A stretch of DNA of 64,000 nt from Dendrocalamus latiflorus. Taxonomy: Eukaryota > Streptophyta > Magnoliopsida > Poales > Poaceae. Below the pieces are notes generated by a model. That model saw nothing but the letters and a program-made list of their open reading frames with translations, was not told the DNA's origin and made no database searches. Within the stretch, counting starts at the first letter, position 1. Each line of letters starts with the position of its first letter. Made by a program: the position numbers and the translations under genes. Where the stretch lies: contig CM029664.1 in the NCBI GenBank assembly GCA_017311315.1, positions 41,523,846 through 41,587,845 on the forward strand, given 5' to 3'. Below are positions 42,785 through 54,200 of this stretch, piece by piece.

Positions 42785-45700
42785 TCAACCATGTAGGTAT
42801 CTAATACCCATTGCCCTAGTGTGAGCCTCATGCTTTGGCTGGGGAAGCGGCTTTGTCAACGGATCTGCAATGTTCAAATCCGTTTGTACTTTGCATATCT
42901 TCACATCGCCTCTCTCCACAATCTCGCGGATGAGATGAAATCGCCGTAGAATGTGCTTGGACTTCTGGTGCGATCTAGGCTCCTTGGCTTGCGCAATGGC
43001 CCCACTATTGTCACAGTAGAGGTCCATTGGGCTGGAGGCACTAGCCACCACACCAAGCTCAGAAACAAATTTCTTGATCCAAACAGCCTCTTTAGCAGCT
43101 TCAGAAGCTGCTATGTACTCGGCCTCTGTTGTAGAATCAGCAACCGTCTCCTGCTTGGAACTCTTCCAGCTCACCGCACCGCCATTCAGGCAGAACACAA
43201 ATCCAGATTGCGATCTAAAATCATCTTTGTCAGTTTGGAAGCTAGCATCGGTGTAACCATTTACAACGAGCTCTTCCTCACCCCCATAGACGAGGAACAC
43301 ATCTTTAGTTCTTCTCAAGTACTTCAAGATGTTCTTTACGGCAATCCAGTGACTTTCACCTGGATCTGACTGGTATCTACTTGTAGCACTTAAAGCATAC
43401 GAGACATCTGGACGTGTACAAAGCATGGCATACATAATGGATCCCATAGCCGAAGCATATGGAATCGCATTCATTTTATCCCGCTCATCAGGTGTACTAG
43501 GACACTGACTCTTGCTAAGATGTATACCATGTGACATAGGTAGGAAGCCTTTCTTGGAATCCTGCATGTTGAACTTTTTCAACACCTTGTCAATGTACGT
43601 ATCTTGGCTTAATCCAATTAGCCTTCTTGATCTATCCCTATAGATCTTGATGCCCAGAATATATGCCGCCTCTCCTAAGTCTTTCATAGAGAAACTATTT
43701 TTCAATGAAGACTTAACAGATTCGAGCATAGGAATGTCATTTCCGATCAGTAATATGTCATCCACATATAAGACCAGAAACACGAGTGCGCTCCCACTAG
43801 CCTTTTTGTAAACACAAGGCTCTTCTTCGTTCTTGATGAAACCAAACCCTTTGATTACTTCATCAAAACGAATGTTCCAACTCCGAGATGCCTGCTTTAA
43901 TCCATAAATGGATCTTTGCAGCTTGCATATCTTTCCAGCTGATTGCGGATCGACAAAACCCGTGGGCTGTGTCATGTACACATCCTCACTCAGATTTCCA
44001 TTAAGGAAAGCTGTTTTGACATCCATTTGCCATATTTCATAGTCGAAATATGCAGCAATCGCTAGAATGATCCGAATAGACTTTATCATTGCGACGGGCG
44101 AAAAAGTTTCATCATAATCAACACCTTGAATTTGTTTGAAACCTTTGGCCACCAATCGCGCTTTATAGATGTGAACATTTCCATCTATGTCTATCTTTTT
44201 CTTGAAAATCCATTTGCACTCAATGGTTTTAACACCATCAGGTGGATCAACCAAGTTCCAAACATGATTACTGTGCATGGATTCAATTTCGGATCTCATG
44301 GCTTCAAGCCATTTCTCAGAGTCTGGTCCCACCATCGCTTCTTCATAGGTCTTAGGCTCATCGTTGTCTAACAACAATATGTCCCGTTGTTGAGTAGTCA
44401 AGAACATGTACCTTTCAGGTGCACGACGTGACCTCTCTGACCTACGTGGTGCCGGTGTGTCCACAACAGGTTCTTCAACAGTTTGTTCATCCTGTTGTGG
44501 TTCTGTAGGAGCTGAAACGTTTTCAGGTGTTTCCCGAATTTCTTCAAGTTGCACCATGCTCCCACTATCCCTTCTTGAGAGAAACTCTTTCTCTAAGAAG
44601 ACACCATGCCGGGCGACAAACACTTTGCCTTCTCCTTGATTATAGAAGTAATATCCTTTTGTTTCCTTAGGATACCCGATAAAGAAGCATTTATCAGATT
44701 TAGGACTGAGCTTATCAGATTGTAAACGTTTTACATAAGCCTCACATCCCCAAATCTTAAGAAAAGACAAGCTAGGACGTTGTCCTGTCCACATCTCATA
44801 TGGTGTCTTTTCTACTGATTTTGATGGAACCCTGTTTAGTGTGAAAGCGGCTGTTTCAAGAGCGTACCCCCAAAAAGACAACGGAAGATCACTTTGGCTC
44901 ATCATGGAGCGCACCATATCTAATAAGGTGCGATTTCTCCGTTCAGATACCCCATTCCATTGAGGTGTTCCTGGCGGAGTCAATTGTGGAACAATTCCAC
45001 AATCCTTCAGATGATTGCCAAACTCATGGCTCAAATACTCGCCTCCACGATCAGATCGTAGAAACTTGATTGTCTTGCCTAAATGATTTTGCACTTCATT
45101 TTGGAATTCTTTGAACTTTTCAAAGGATTCGGACTTATGCTTCATCAGGTAGATATACCCATATCTACTAAAATCATCAGTAAAAGTTATGAAGTACTGA
45201 AAACCACCTCTGGCTGTTGAGCTCATTGGTCCACATACATCAGAATGTACGAGTGCCAATAAGTCACTTGCCCGTTCACCTTGACCGGTGAAAGGTGCCT
45301 TTGTCATCTTGCCAAGTAAACAAGATTCGCATGTCTCAAATGATTCAAAATCAAATGAGTGCAGAATACCATCTCTATGGAGCTTCTCCATGCGTTTCTC
45401 ATTTATGTGACCTAAGCGACAGTGCCAAATAAACGTGGGATTCAAATCATTCGAACGTTGCCTCTTTGCATTAATGTTATAGACCGGTGACTCTTCAAGA
45501 GTAAGAACATATAACCCATTCACCAATGGAGTATGACAATAGAACATATCTTTGAAATAAAGAGAACAACCATTGTTCACAGATCTAAAGTCATAACCTT
45601 CTGCTTGCAAACATGAAGCAGAAATAATGTTCTTGGAAAGAGATGGAACACAATAACAATTATTCAATTCCAAAACTAATCCTGAAGGTAAAGACAATGG

Positions 45701-46744
45701 CATGGTGCCAACAGCGACCGCAGCAACTTTTGCTCCATTGCCAACGCGAAGATCCACTTCGCTCCTCCTCAAACTTCTACTTCTTCTTAGCCCCTGCAAC
45801 GATTTGCAAAGGTGAGCAACCGATCCGGTATCAAATACCCAAGAATCAGTGGATGAAGTAGCAAGATTGATCTCTATAACATTTATACCTGGAGAGGAAG
45901 TCGTACTTCCCTTCTTCTTCTCAAGATCCTCCAAGTACTTTGGGCAGTTCCTTTTCCAATGACCTGATTGCTTACAGTAGTAACAATCTGCATTAGGAGC
46001 AGCGCCCTTCTTGACTTGCTTGGCCTTAGAACTGCTCGCGATCTCATCGGGAGCTAACTTTCTTTTGACCGCGCCTTTCTTGACATTGGGCTTGCCCTTG
46101 CCTTTCTGCATCATCATCACATGATTGCTGCTTTTCTTAATGCTTTCCTCGGCAGCTTTTAGCATCCCATGCAACTCTGCCAAGGTCTTGTCCATGTTGT
46201 TCATGTGATAGTTCAGTATGAATGGCTCAAAGCTCGGGGGGAGCGACTGGAGAATCACATCAGTAGCCAACTCTTGGCTAAGGGGAAAACCAAGCTTTTC
46301 CAGACTCTCAATGTAGCCAATCATCTTAATCACATGAGGGCTGACGGGATTCCCTTCTGCAAGCCTGCACGCAAACAAGGACTTTGAAGTGTTGAACCTC
46401 TCAGCCCTTGCTTGGTTCTCAAACATACCACGCAACCCCACAATGATATTGTAGGCATCTGTGTTCTCATATTGCTTCTGAAGCTCAGAGGACATTGTGG
46501 CAAGCATGAGACAGCTCACATCAAGGTAATCATTCGTTTGCTTCTCATAAGCTCTCCGTGCAGCCGCAGTAGCATTATCAGGCAAGTCATCAGGATAATG
46601 AGACTCAAGGACATACTCCTTGCGCTCTTGCTTGAGAACAATTCTCAAGTTGCGATACCAATCCATAAAGTTCGTTCCATTGAGTTTTTCTTTCTCAAGA
46701 ATAGATCGCAAATTAAAAGAACTGGATGCGGCATTAGTTGACAT
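42785..46744 (-). CDS. Ty1-copia Gag-Pol polyprotein, intact
   Basis: This is a single 1319-residue frame. Gag covers about residues 1-250 and a CCHC knuckle CYYCKQSGHWKRNC lies at 254-267. Protease has DTG at 305-307 (WVFDTGSVAHLC). Integrase has the HCRLGHINEKRM/CESCLLGK finger, TDDFSRYGY, LRSDRGGEY and the GVSERRNRT glutamate. Reverse transcriptase has WIFKKK, MDVKTAFLNG and an intact YVDDILLIG. RNase H includes GYTDASF and ADSTTEAEYIA, and the frame ends near ADPLTKPLPQPKH. Every catalytic motif I checked is present and there are no stops, in contrast to the SIRE-type element at the left of the window. The frame starts about 1.5 kb downstream of the 5' LTR. Confidence 0.96.
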   Translation of the reverse strand: MSTNAASSSFNLRSILEKEKLNGTNFMDWYRNLRIVLKQERKEYVLESHYPDDLPDNATAAARRAYEKQTNDYLDVSCLMLATMSSELQKQYENTDAYNIIVGLRGMFENQARAERFNTSKSLFACRLAEGNPVSPHVIKMIGYIESLEKLGFPLSQELATDVILQSLPPSFEPFILNYHMNNMDKTLAELHGMLKAAEESIKKSSNHVMMMQKGKGKPNVKKGAVKRKLAPDEIASSSKAKQVKKGAAPNADCYYCKQSGHWKRNCPKYLEDLEKKKGSTTSSPGINVIEINLATSSTDSWVFDTGSVAHLCKSLQGLRRSRSLRRSEVDLRVGNGAKVAAVAVGTMPLSLPSGLVLELNNCYCVPSLSKNIISASCLQAEGYDFRSVNNGCSLYFKDMFYCHTPLVNGLYVLTLEESPVYNINAKRQRSNDLNPTFIWHCRLGHINEKRMEKLHRDGILHSFDFESFETCESCLLGKMTKAPFTGQGERASDLLALVHSDVCGPMSSTARGGFQYFITFTDDFSRYGYIYLMKHKSESFEKFKEFQNEVQNHLGKTIKFLRSDRGGEYLSHEFGNHLKDCGIVPQLTPPGTPQWNGVSERRNRTLLDMVRSMMSQSDLPLSFWGYALETAAFTLNRVPSKSVEKTPYEMWTGQRPSLSFLKIWGCEAYVKRLQSDKLSPKSDKCFFIGYPKETKGYYFYNQGEGKVFVARHGVFLEKEFLSRRDSGSMVQLEEIRETPENVSAPTEPQQDEQTVEEPVVDTPAPRRSERSRRAPERYMFLTTQQRDILLLDNDEPKTYEEAMVGPDSEKWLEAMRSEIESMHSNHVWNLVDPPDGVKTIECKWIFKKKIDIDGNVHIYKARLVAKGFKQIQGVDYDETFSPVAMIKSIRIILAIAAYFDYEIWQMDVKTAFLNGNLSEDVYMTQPTGFVDPQSAGKICKLQRSIYGLKQASRSWNIRFDEVIKGFGFIKNEEEPCVYKKASGSALVFLVLYVDDILLIGNDIPMLESVKSSLKNSFSMKDLGEAAYILGIKIYRDRSRRLIGLSQDTYIDKVLKKFNMQDSKKGFLPMSHGIHLSKSQCPSTPDERDKMNAIPYASAMGSIMYAMLCTRPDVSYALSATSRYQSDPGESHWIAVKNILKYLRRTKDVFLVYGGEEELVVNGYTDASFQTDKDDFRSQSGFVFCLNGGAVSWKSSKQETVADSTTEAEYIAASEAAKEAVWIKKFVSELGVVASASSPMDLYCDNSGAIAQAKEPRSHQKSKHILRRFHLIREIVERGDVKICKVQTDLNIADPLTKPLPQPKHEAHTRAMGIRYLHG

Positions 46745-47694
46745 GATCTACAACAAAGAATATGCAAAGTTTAGCACTATGTTTATGTTCATCTTTTATT
46801 AAACAATTTAACAAAAGACTCCCACTATGTGTTTTGCAACAAAACTCCCTCTAAGTTACATAGTGGGTCAAGAACCTCATTTCACTAATTCCTAGTGAGC
46901 TTTGGCATCACGGCTAGAAAACTAGTGACATGGGTAAGCAACACCTTGCTAATCACATCCCTATGTGACTCTTGCTTGTTGGGTGACATCAACATGCCCC
47001 GGCCCCAATCTATGCCCCAAGGTCCAAAACTGTTTTGATAACCTTGTTAAGTAAACCAAATGCTTCCGCATGTAGATGTCCGACATCTACCCCAAATAAT
47101 GATGATAACCGACGGCACTCTACTTTGGTAGACCTACCATGCGGTGATCATTATCTTTTGGTGCAACATATGGAAGGGCATGAACACCTAATTTTATGAG
47201 GGATTCTATCCAAAGCAACATATGACAAAAACATTGCATAAGAATAAGATAGATAATATCACAGATAAACACATTTAACTGTGAAGTAGTATGGCCCAAA
47301 CAAATGGTGATCTCCATCTCCATGTAGGTGTAGACGATCTCCATCCTCCACATCACTCCTTTAGGCCACCATGCTTGAAAGCTTGTAACCTCAAAACTAG
47401 GCTACTACCTATAATAGCTAGAAATTGAAGATTACAAAGATAGATTCAAGCATTAAGGTCGACACGCAGGTCGTTAAATACAATATAGACAGCTAACAAT
47501 AGCTGAAATAATCATGACACGCAGGCCATGAACGAATGTTACATGCATCACATACATCTCATACATTCCAATAAGATATAGGGCCATACTATTCACGTCA
47601 TTCTCTGCAAAAACAAGTTAGACGTAGAATCGTATTCTACCTAACGATGTGAACCCAAGACGCTATACAAGGCGGGTACGCACGGCGGTCCCGC

Positions 47695-47765
47695 TGGCCG
47701 GTCAGCGGGCGGGGGGTCGAGGGGGGGGCCGCCCCCCGCGGGTTTCAGGGCAGCGCCCTGAACAC
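47695..47765 (-). other. GC-rich hairpin zone in the copia leader
   Basis: GGGGGGCCGCCCCCC near 47724-47739 and TTCAGGGC-AGC-GCCCTGAA (8-bp stem, 3-base loop) near 47744-47762 can form two strong adjacent stem-loops in element RNA. The role is my inference. Confidence 0.55.
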
Positions 47766-47810
47766 CCTACGAAATTTACAGATCCAATCTATGAAATCGC
47801 AATGGAAAAA

Positions 47811-48055
47811 CTATTCGGCACAACCACCTTATGCCGATCCGAGACATTCTCTAGGATGCTAGTTTTTCCACTGGGCCGAGGCCATCAGATCCGTAACCTA
47901 CTAGTATTCGGCATAACCACCTTATGCCGATCCGAGACAATCTCTAGGGCACTAGTATTCCCACTGGCCCGAGGCTATCAGATTCGTATCCTACTAGTAT
48001 TCGACATAACCACCTTATGCCGATCCGAGACAATCTCTAGGGCACTAGTAGTGAT
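47811..48055 (-). repeat. 93-bp tandem repeat in the copia leader
   Basis: The landmark ACCACCTTATGCCGATCCGA recurs from units starting at 47816, 47909 and 48002, a regular period of 93 bp and about 2.6 copies. Each unit includes CTAGTATTCGGCATAA-like and TCTCTAGGGCACTAGT-like parts. Confidence 0.9.
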
Positions 48056-48218
48056 ACAATCTGCGCCTCATCCAACCCCTATTCACCGATTGATCTCATC
48101 AACCCGTGCTACCATCGATTCATCACATGAACCGACTGATCTAGACTGTAATAGATCCAATCTACTACAACCGCATATCATCATATGCGCTGATCCAGAT
48201 CGCAAACTAAGCAAGATC

Positions 48219-48230
48219 GCTCTGATACCA
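48219..48230 (-). promoter_or_regulatory. Primer binding site (initiator tRNA-Met) of the complete copia element
   Basis: TGGTATCAGAGC on the minus strand, one base from the end of the 5' LTR. Confidence 0.92.
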
Positions 48231-48231
48231 C

Positions 48232-49644
48232 TGAAGGAACGCGCGTAGGCTACGATAGCAGAAAATAAAAAATTTCTACCGCGCACACCAGGACATCATG
48301 CTAAGACGGGATCATAGATCGTTACCACTAGACGCGCAGCGCAGCGGAAGAAGAGTTGGAGAAGCCGATCCAACCACGCGCGTCGAGGTAGTAGTGGAAG
48401 TAGCCGATCGTCCCGAACAGATCGTCTCCTCCACGCGATCAACCACACCACGAGCAGATCCAATCTGTAGTTTGTTGATGCCGATCAACGCCGCAACGAG
48501 CAGCGCCTCCACCGGTATCCACACGTCCGGGGCTGGAACTCCGATCGCGAGTGTACCAGCACTCGCGAGCGGCTAGGGTTTGGCTCGGGAGGTGGCGGCT
48601 AGGGTTTTGTTCGGGAGGAACATATGCGTGCATCCCTCAGCCCCCCCGCCTCCAAATATATAGACCTCCTCACTTGGGCCTCGTGGACCGAGGCCCAATA
48701 GGAGTCTATCCGGATCTCTATCCGAATTGAGCCCACATCCGAATCACATTCGAATTAGTGTTCCAACCCGTTAAGTGTGCGACCCTGTAGGTTCACGTAT
48801 ACTTGGTCGCGACCCGGAAACACCTTTCCGGTCACCCTGTTAATAGCGGCCTCTAGCAAGACATATTAACCCCAAAGTATACGTAAAGATCATATCGGCT
48901 GAACCTGTAATGTTCTCATGTACGAATCCTTTTGCCTCACGATATAGATTAAGCTCAAGGCGAGACCTGTGTCATCCTCTTAATGGCTCAATCACTCTCT
49001 CGATTCCGTGATGGATTATAAACTTGTGATTGACTCCTCAATCACATTGGCATGGCCATGCACTTTCATAATCCATTACATCGAGGGGCCCAGAGATATC
49101 TCTCCCATAAGGAGGGGCAAATTCTATCTTGATCATTCACATCCCACTACATGTTTCATAGCAAACCCGAAGACTACTTTTATGACTACCCAGTTACGGA
49201 GTAGTGGTTAGTAGTCCCAAAATAGGCTACTACGCATGTTGGGAACCATGATGATCTCAAGTCTAACGATTCTACATAAACACTACTTGAGACCAACTAA
49301 TGACACATGGAATCTCTGCAGTGTCTCATGGCGGGTCTATCCAACATATGTTCACTAACACATGTCCATATTATTGATTTGGTATCTCCATACCATGATC
49401 CATGAGACATGATCATCAATCAATACATATGCTGATCTTTGAATCATATATGTTCCTCATATGATATATGATCAGGGATCATTTAGAAATAGCAACATTT
49501 TGGCATTAAGAGTCTCATGAATAAGTCACATACTCATTGATCAATAATGATAATGTCTATTTCAAGGAACAAAGCAATGTATCATAAACATAGTATGTGA
49601 TATATTCAACATCTCCATGTTGCCTCTAGGGCATATCACCAACA
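48232..49644 (-). repeat. 5' LTR of the complete copia element
   Basis: 1413 bp, the partner of 41352-42764, ending at the ACCCT target duplication. Confidence 0.95.
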
Positions 49645-49649
49645 ACCCT

Positions 49650-51700
49650 CCCTCTCCCACACCCTGCCCCAGCTTGACCCTGCCACCTCCCTCTACCTCG
49701 TTGGCGTTGCCTTCGACACCGGTAAGCCCCGCCGCGTACCGCCCCTGGCCCCGTCCTCCTCTCCCCCACCCTGTCTTCCCCCCTTGAATCTTCCTTCCCC
49801 GCCGCTATCCTCTTCCATGTTACCTCACTGGCCTCCAACGCCCCCACCCCGCCATTTTCCCCCGCCTCCAACGGCTACCACAATTAGATCTGCCACCACC
49901 ACCCACCACCTCCTAACAGCTAGTTCGGTCCTCACCCCGCCGCCGACCTTGCCCACCGCCCTCCTCCTTAGCCACGGCTCGAACGACGCCACCATTGCCC
50001 CAGCACCTCTGCCTCCCATCGCCGCCTCGGCCTCCCTCTAGGCTCGGAGGGACTCAGGTGAATCCTAACCCTAATGATGAACCTGAGCCCTAATTCCACG
50101 GGGCGGCGGTGGCGTGCAAAGACGACGGTATCGCCCGAGAGGAGGAAGATGTCGACGGCAAAGATGGTGCATGAATCTCTATGAAGATTGAAAGATTAGA
50201 AACTTGTGTGATTTTTCTCCAAAAAAATAGTCAAACGTTGTATAGCACTTCCGTGTAAAAAAAAATACGTAGTATGTCAAAGATGGCAATATGGACCATA
50301 CGTTCCTATGTTGCACGGAACCGTCATGATATGAATTAGTGCATGGATCTAAATTTTATAAAATTGTGATCTCAATGTACTATTCTATAGGATCAATGTA
50401 GGGTCATGATTTTAATAATAAACTATACGAACATATAAAATTTGATATTACGATATTACTAATTTAAGTTATATTACTTTAGTTTGCTTTCTTTTTGCTC
50501 TTTACATGTTATTTTAAGGAAAGAAAATACTGTCATTCAAATTTTGGACTTTTAAATGATTAATTTCAAAAATAAATTAAATAAGGTTAAGACTAATTTA
50601 AATTGAATGCAATGTGAATAAGTGCGTCAAAATTTATAAATTCAATAAAAATAATTCAAAAATTATATTATAGAATTACATATTTGAAAACAATTATTTA
50701 AGTTTTTATACAAATATATAAGTGCTTTTATAAATTCTACGATCCAATCCAGTAAAAGAAATGAGCCTATCTAGGTTCGTGACCGTGACAACCTTGGGTC
50801 CTAGTACTAGTACTGTACCAGATGAGTTGTGCAATGATCAGCTAATTGGAGTACAGAGCACGAGACTTGGAATTTGGGGGGCTAGTGCGAAATTTCCGGG
50901 TCGTCGACGTTGTCTTCAGACGTCGCAAGTTCGCCGCACTGCTAAGTTCAACGTCAAAGCCCAGTAAATGGATAATGCTTCGGCTAGTGCGTCCGATAGC
51001 AATGCACCCACTTACACAGGCAAGCAACGGACGTCTTCCTCACTCTTATCCTCGTCCAACCAATGTGAGCTCCACGGGTTCTGCGCGCTCTCTCCTTCTG
51101 AGTCATGCTATACTATACAAATCACCACTGTCCAAGAAACCAACAAGTTTTTATTAGAGTGGCTCATCTCTCGCTAACCCACCATGGCTTATCCTTGGGC
51201 TTCTACGTTTCCTCAATGTGCGATATCGCATGCGGACGATGAAGTCTCTCATGCTCGATTGGGAAACAGGAAGTAGTGGTGGAGCTCCACGACAAGATCT
51301 CTTGAGCTCTTGGCGAGGTGTGTGGTGGAGCTCTGCAACGCGGGATGGCGAGGCCTCCTGAGCTCAATGAACAGGAGGTGCTAGTAGAACTCTATGATAG
51401 GGCAACGAAGCCTTTTTAAGCTCAGTTGTTAGCCGGCTTTGCCTAGATCTAAGCCCATCGGTGATGAGATGGTGATGCAATCTTGCCCCTCGTCAGATCA
51501 CGGTCTAGGCCTATGTGGCGACTTGTGCTATTACCGAGAGGTAATAACACTAGTCAACGGATTATTACTCATTTATTCGGCAGAACACCGCTTTAGGGAA
51601 TAACAATCCCATCAGGTTAGCTGTAGTAGAACAATAATTAGAGACTAAAAATACTTTATTAATCTCAAGCCACACATGGCATACGGATGCCCTGAGTTAT
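49650..51700. other. Flank of the copia insertion, no recognisable gene
   Basis: 49650-50060 is CCG/CTC-rich with open frames but no domains and could be a 5' transcript region. 50200-50760 is strongly AT-rich. 51180-51450 contains scattered GAGCTC-containing sentences. I can support no gene. Confidence 0.4.
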
Positions 51701-51734
51701 TACAATATTTATTGTTCGTCAACGCATAGGACAC

Positions 51735-51847
51735 TATACATACATACATACATACATACATACATACATACATACATACATACATACATACATACATACA
51801 TACATACATACATACATACATACATACATACATACATACATACATAC
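51735..51847. repeat. (TACA)n microsatellite, about 28 units
   Basis: Uninterrupted tetranucleotide run. The ORF through it (repeating MYVC) is an artefact. Confidence 0.98.
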
Positions 51848-51849
51848 TC

Positions 51850-52690
51850 ATCCGACCCTATAGGATGAGCTACAGGTCGCCTAGTCCTCCCAACTGCCAT
51901 GTACGGCTTGTACCTCATTATACTCTCAGTCAACCTCAACCTTATATCTCTGGGTGTCTTCATTATCAACCTCACCCTCGTCAATTCCCACGTATACCCC
52001 GACTGAAAAGGGCTTTGAAACAGGGAGTGTTGTGGCTACATGCCAAATAGTAAAAAAGAGGACTACTAGAGTGAGTATAAGAAATGAACTGTATCCCCTC
52101 CCTTGTTAACCTAAGGAAATATATATACATGGCCATAAAGCCTTATTACAATAACACCCCTACCACATGGTACTATTCTAAGGGTACACATGTCTTTTAC
52201 ATGTCTCATTAGGGTCTCTTGGCCCAGCAAGCTAAATGGATGCGGGTGGGGGCCATCCCTACAATAGAAGCCTCTTATGGTAAAGAACTTCTTCTTGAGC
52301 AGGCCAAAACCATGCTGCCTAGACCTTTTGGCTCCCTTCATCCTTTTGGCCTAGTAAGGAACATGTCCATGCGTTTGGTCTTATTGACCGTGGTCATGTG
52401 CAACTGTCGTATTTGGGGACACACATCCACTTTTGGTTGGCGCGCCGTGCGCCGTCTTGTCTTGTGGCGCGATTTCCGAAGGGACACCGGAAAAAACATT
52501 GTCTTAAAAACCTGGCTCCCCTGGCGAGAAGCCACCCCAAGTGTTGTCCTTGTTCTTGTTGTGTGCGTCGGTTGGTAGCCTCGCCCACTATTTGTTCTGT
52601 AGCAGCCGCCCCTACTATCGCCGCTTCTTCGACCATTCCGTCGTTGCCCTGCCTACAAGCGCGCCAACTGCCTCCGCCTTTTGTTTTTGG
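51850..52690. other. Unassigned; possible LTR remnant
   Basis: On the minus strand, 52230-51990 has the look of an LTR or promoter fragment, with ATATATATTTCC near 52120 and a T-rich end, but I found no partner copy, primer site or target duplication. 52340-52690 has no recognisable gene. Confidence 0.25.
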
Positions 52691-52699
52691 TGAATAGCT

Positions 52700-53404
52700 C
52701 ATGGCAGTGATCAGTGTCATCGTCGCATTGCCACTGGTGCTTCATCAAGTCGCGGCAGCGTGTCTGACTGCCGAAGCTCATCGGTGACCGAGGTGGAGTA
52801 CAAGTTAGTTGAACACGATCCATCGACGACCAACAAGCGATGGAAGGCGGCGAAGAAGGTGAATGGTGTGTGCATGAATGTGCTGGGGCAAAGTCTAGCA
52901 GCCAAAGAGCTAATTCGGTCCCTGGTGTGTGATGGGAAGATCTTGGACCATGACACGGTCTCCAAGTTCCAGCAGCAATGTTTGTCGGCAATGTCCTTCA
53001 GGTGTATGGGCTAGAGTTGGCGCAGTTAACCCCCAATGCCATCGTCTGGTTGGCGGTGTACTACTAGGCTTCCCTGGTGGAGACGGTATGGCCAAGCCTA
53101 GCACTATTCACCTTCCTGCATGACGCTCGGTGCTAGCTGAAGAAGCTTGTGTAGGGCGAATACTCCAACCTAGGAAGTGTCAACTTCGTACTTTGATCTG
53201 CCTGTACAAAGCTATTTCCAGTGGGAGTTGAGCTGGATGCGACGGTGGTTCTACTACCAGGTGGAGAGTGGCAACAGTGTGAGGTGGTCGGGGGTACCTG
53301 ATGGACTTCAACGTGTCTCCATTAGTGACCCCTCGACCGCGATGACGAGCATCACGCGCAAAGGTTCATGGGGGTTGCACTTCAATTCAATATGCGTGAT
53401 CTTG
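52700..53404 (+). pseudogene. Degenerate putative gypsy-type transposon protein remnant (left part)
   Basis: A plus-strand frame from about 52860 to 53230 encodes a sentence with stops that resembles the Transposase_28 (putative gypsy type transposon) family: VYGLELAQLTPNAIVWLAVYY, then SLVETVWPSLALFTFLHD and YSNLGSVNFVL. At least four in-frame stops interrupt it. Such proteins are common in grass transposon DNA and have no established function. The remnant is cut at CGGAGGAG (53405-53412) by the hAT insertion and should resume at 59202. Family assignment is by eye only. Confidence 0.4.
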
Positions 53405-54200
53405 CGGAGGAGTAAGGATGGATTCGGATCGGATCCGGACGGATACGGATTCGGATGTCACTATTTACCACATTTTATTTCGAATACGAATACGAATACG
53501 GATGTTATCGAATACGAATGCAAAACGGATGCCTCGGATACGGATTTGCATTCGGATATTTGCGCAAATTAACTTGAAGTAAATATCCTATAAAACAACC
53601 AAGATGGATAAAATGTCGATAGATATGTAACGTGAATTAAACTAAAGTACGTTAACAGTAAACTCCTAGATCGAAGTGATTTAAAAACAAAAGGGATAAT
53701 ACTTCATACAACACCAAATCAAAATGAAATAAAGTCAAACAACAATTGTGTGAGACCATTGATGTTAAGTCCCATAGCAGAGAATAGGATATCTAACTCT
53801 AAGTAAGTTGAATTTGAACAGAGCAATTCTAGCAGGCAGCTGGTGGTGGCATTCCCAACAGGCCAATAGTAGCTATGTCCGCAAGAACACCGTTACAGGC
53901 TTACATACAGCAACACCATTGCACCAAAAGCAGTCAAGCACCTGCACCTCTGCTCTCTACAAAAAAAAAAGATTTCAGAACTGAACTCACAAGACAGCTA
54001 TATCATCATCAAGACATCAATTTTTTCCCATATTTAACAAGAGCACACAAGACAGCTATGTCGAATTGATTGTCAGCTGCATAACAGATGAGGACTAAGA
54101 ATGAAAGCTGAAATTCCCATGTACTAGTAACTTAATCATGATAGCTGAAATTTAATAAAAATACAGAATGAAAGGGTAGTCACCTGAAGAAAGAGCAATC

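Larger units (their letters stand above)
46745..48218 (-). other. Leader of the complete copia element
   Basis: This 1.5-kb non-coding leader lies between primer binding site and gag. It contains the 93-bp tandem repeats and a GC-rich hairpin zone (47695-47765), which could take part in RNA packaging or dimerisation. No ORF here looks real. Confidence 0.6.
41352..49644 (-). mobile_element. Complete Ty1-copia element (Tork/Angela type), 8293 bp, apparently young
   Basis: Two 1413-bp LTRs (41352-42764 and 48232-49644) match throughout at a constant offset of 6880; I saw no difference. The insertion is flanked by ACCCT (41347-41351 and 49645-49649). Primer binding site, polypurine tract and a full uninterrupted polyprotein are present. 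The LTR start on the sense strand, TGTTGGTGATATGCCCTAGA, resembles the Angela/BARE class of grass copia elements. It is a candidate for a recently active, autonomous element. Confidence 0.95.

Noticed and set aside
47649..48248. 199-codon ORF in the copia leader
   Set aside because: It runs antisense to the element through the 93-bp repeats and into the LTR, and has no domain.
51645..51984. ORFs reading MYVCMYVC
   Set aside because: Direct translation of the (TACA)n microsatellite.
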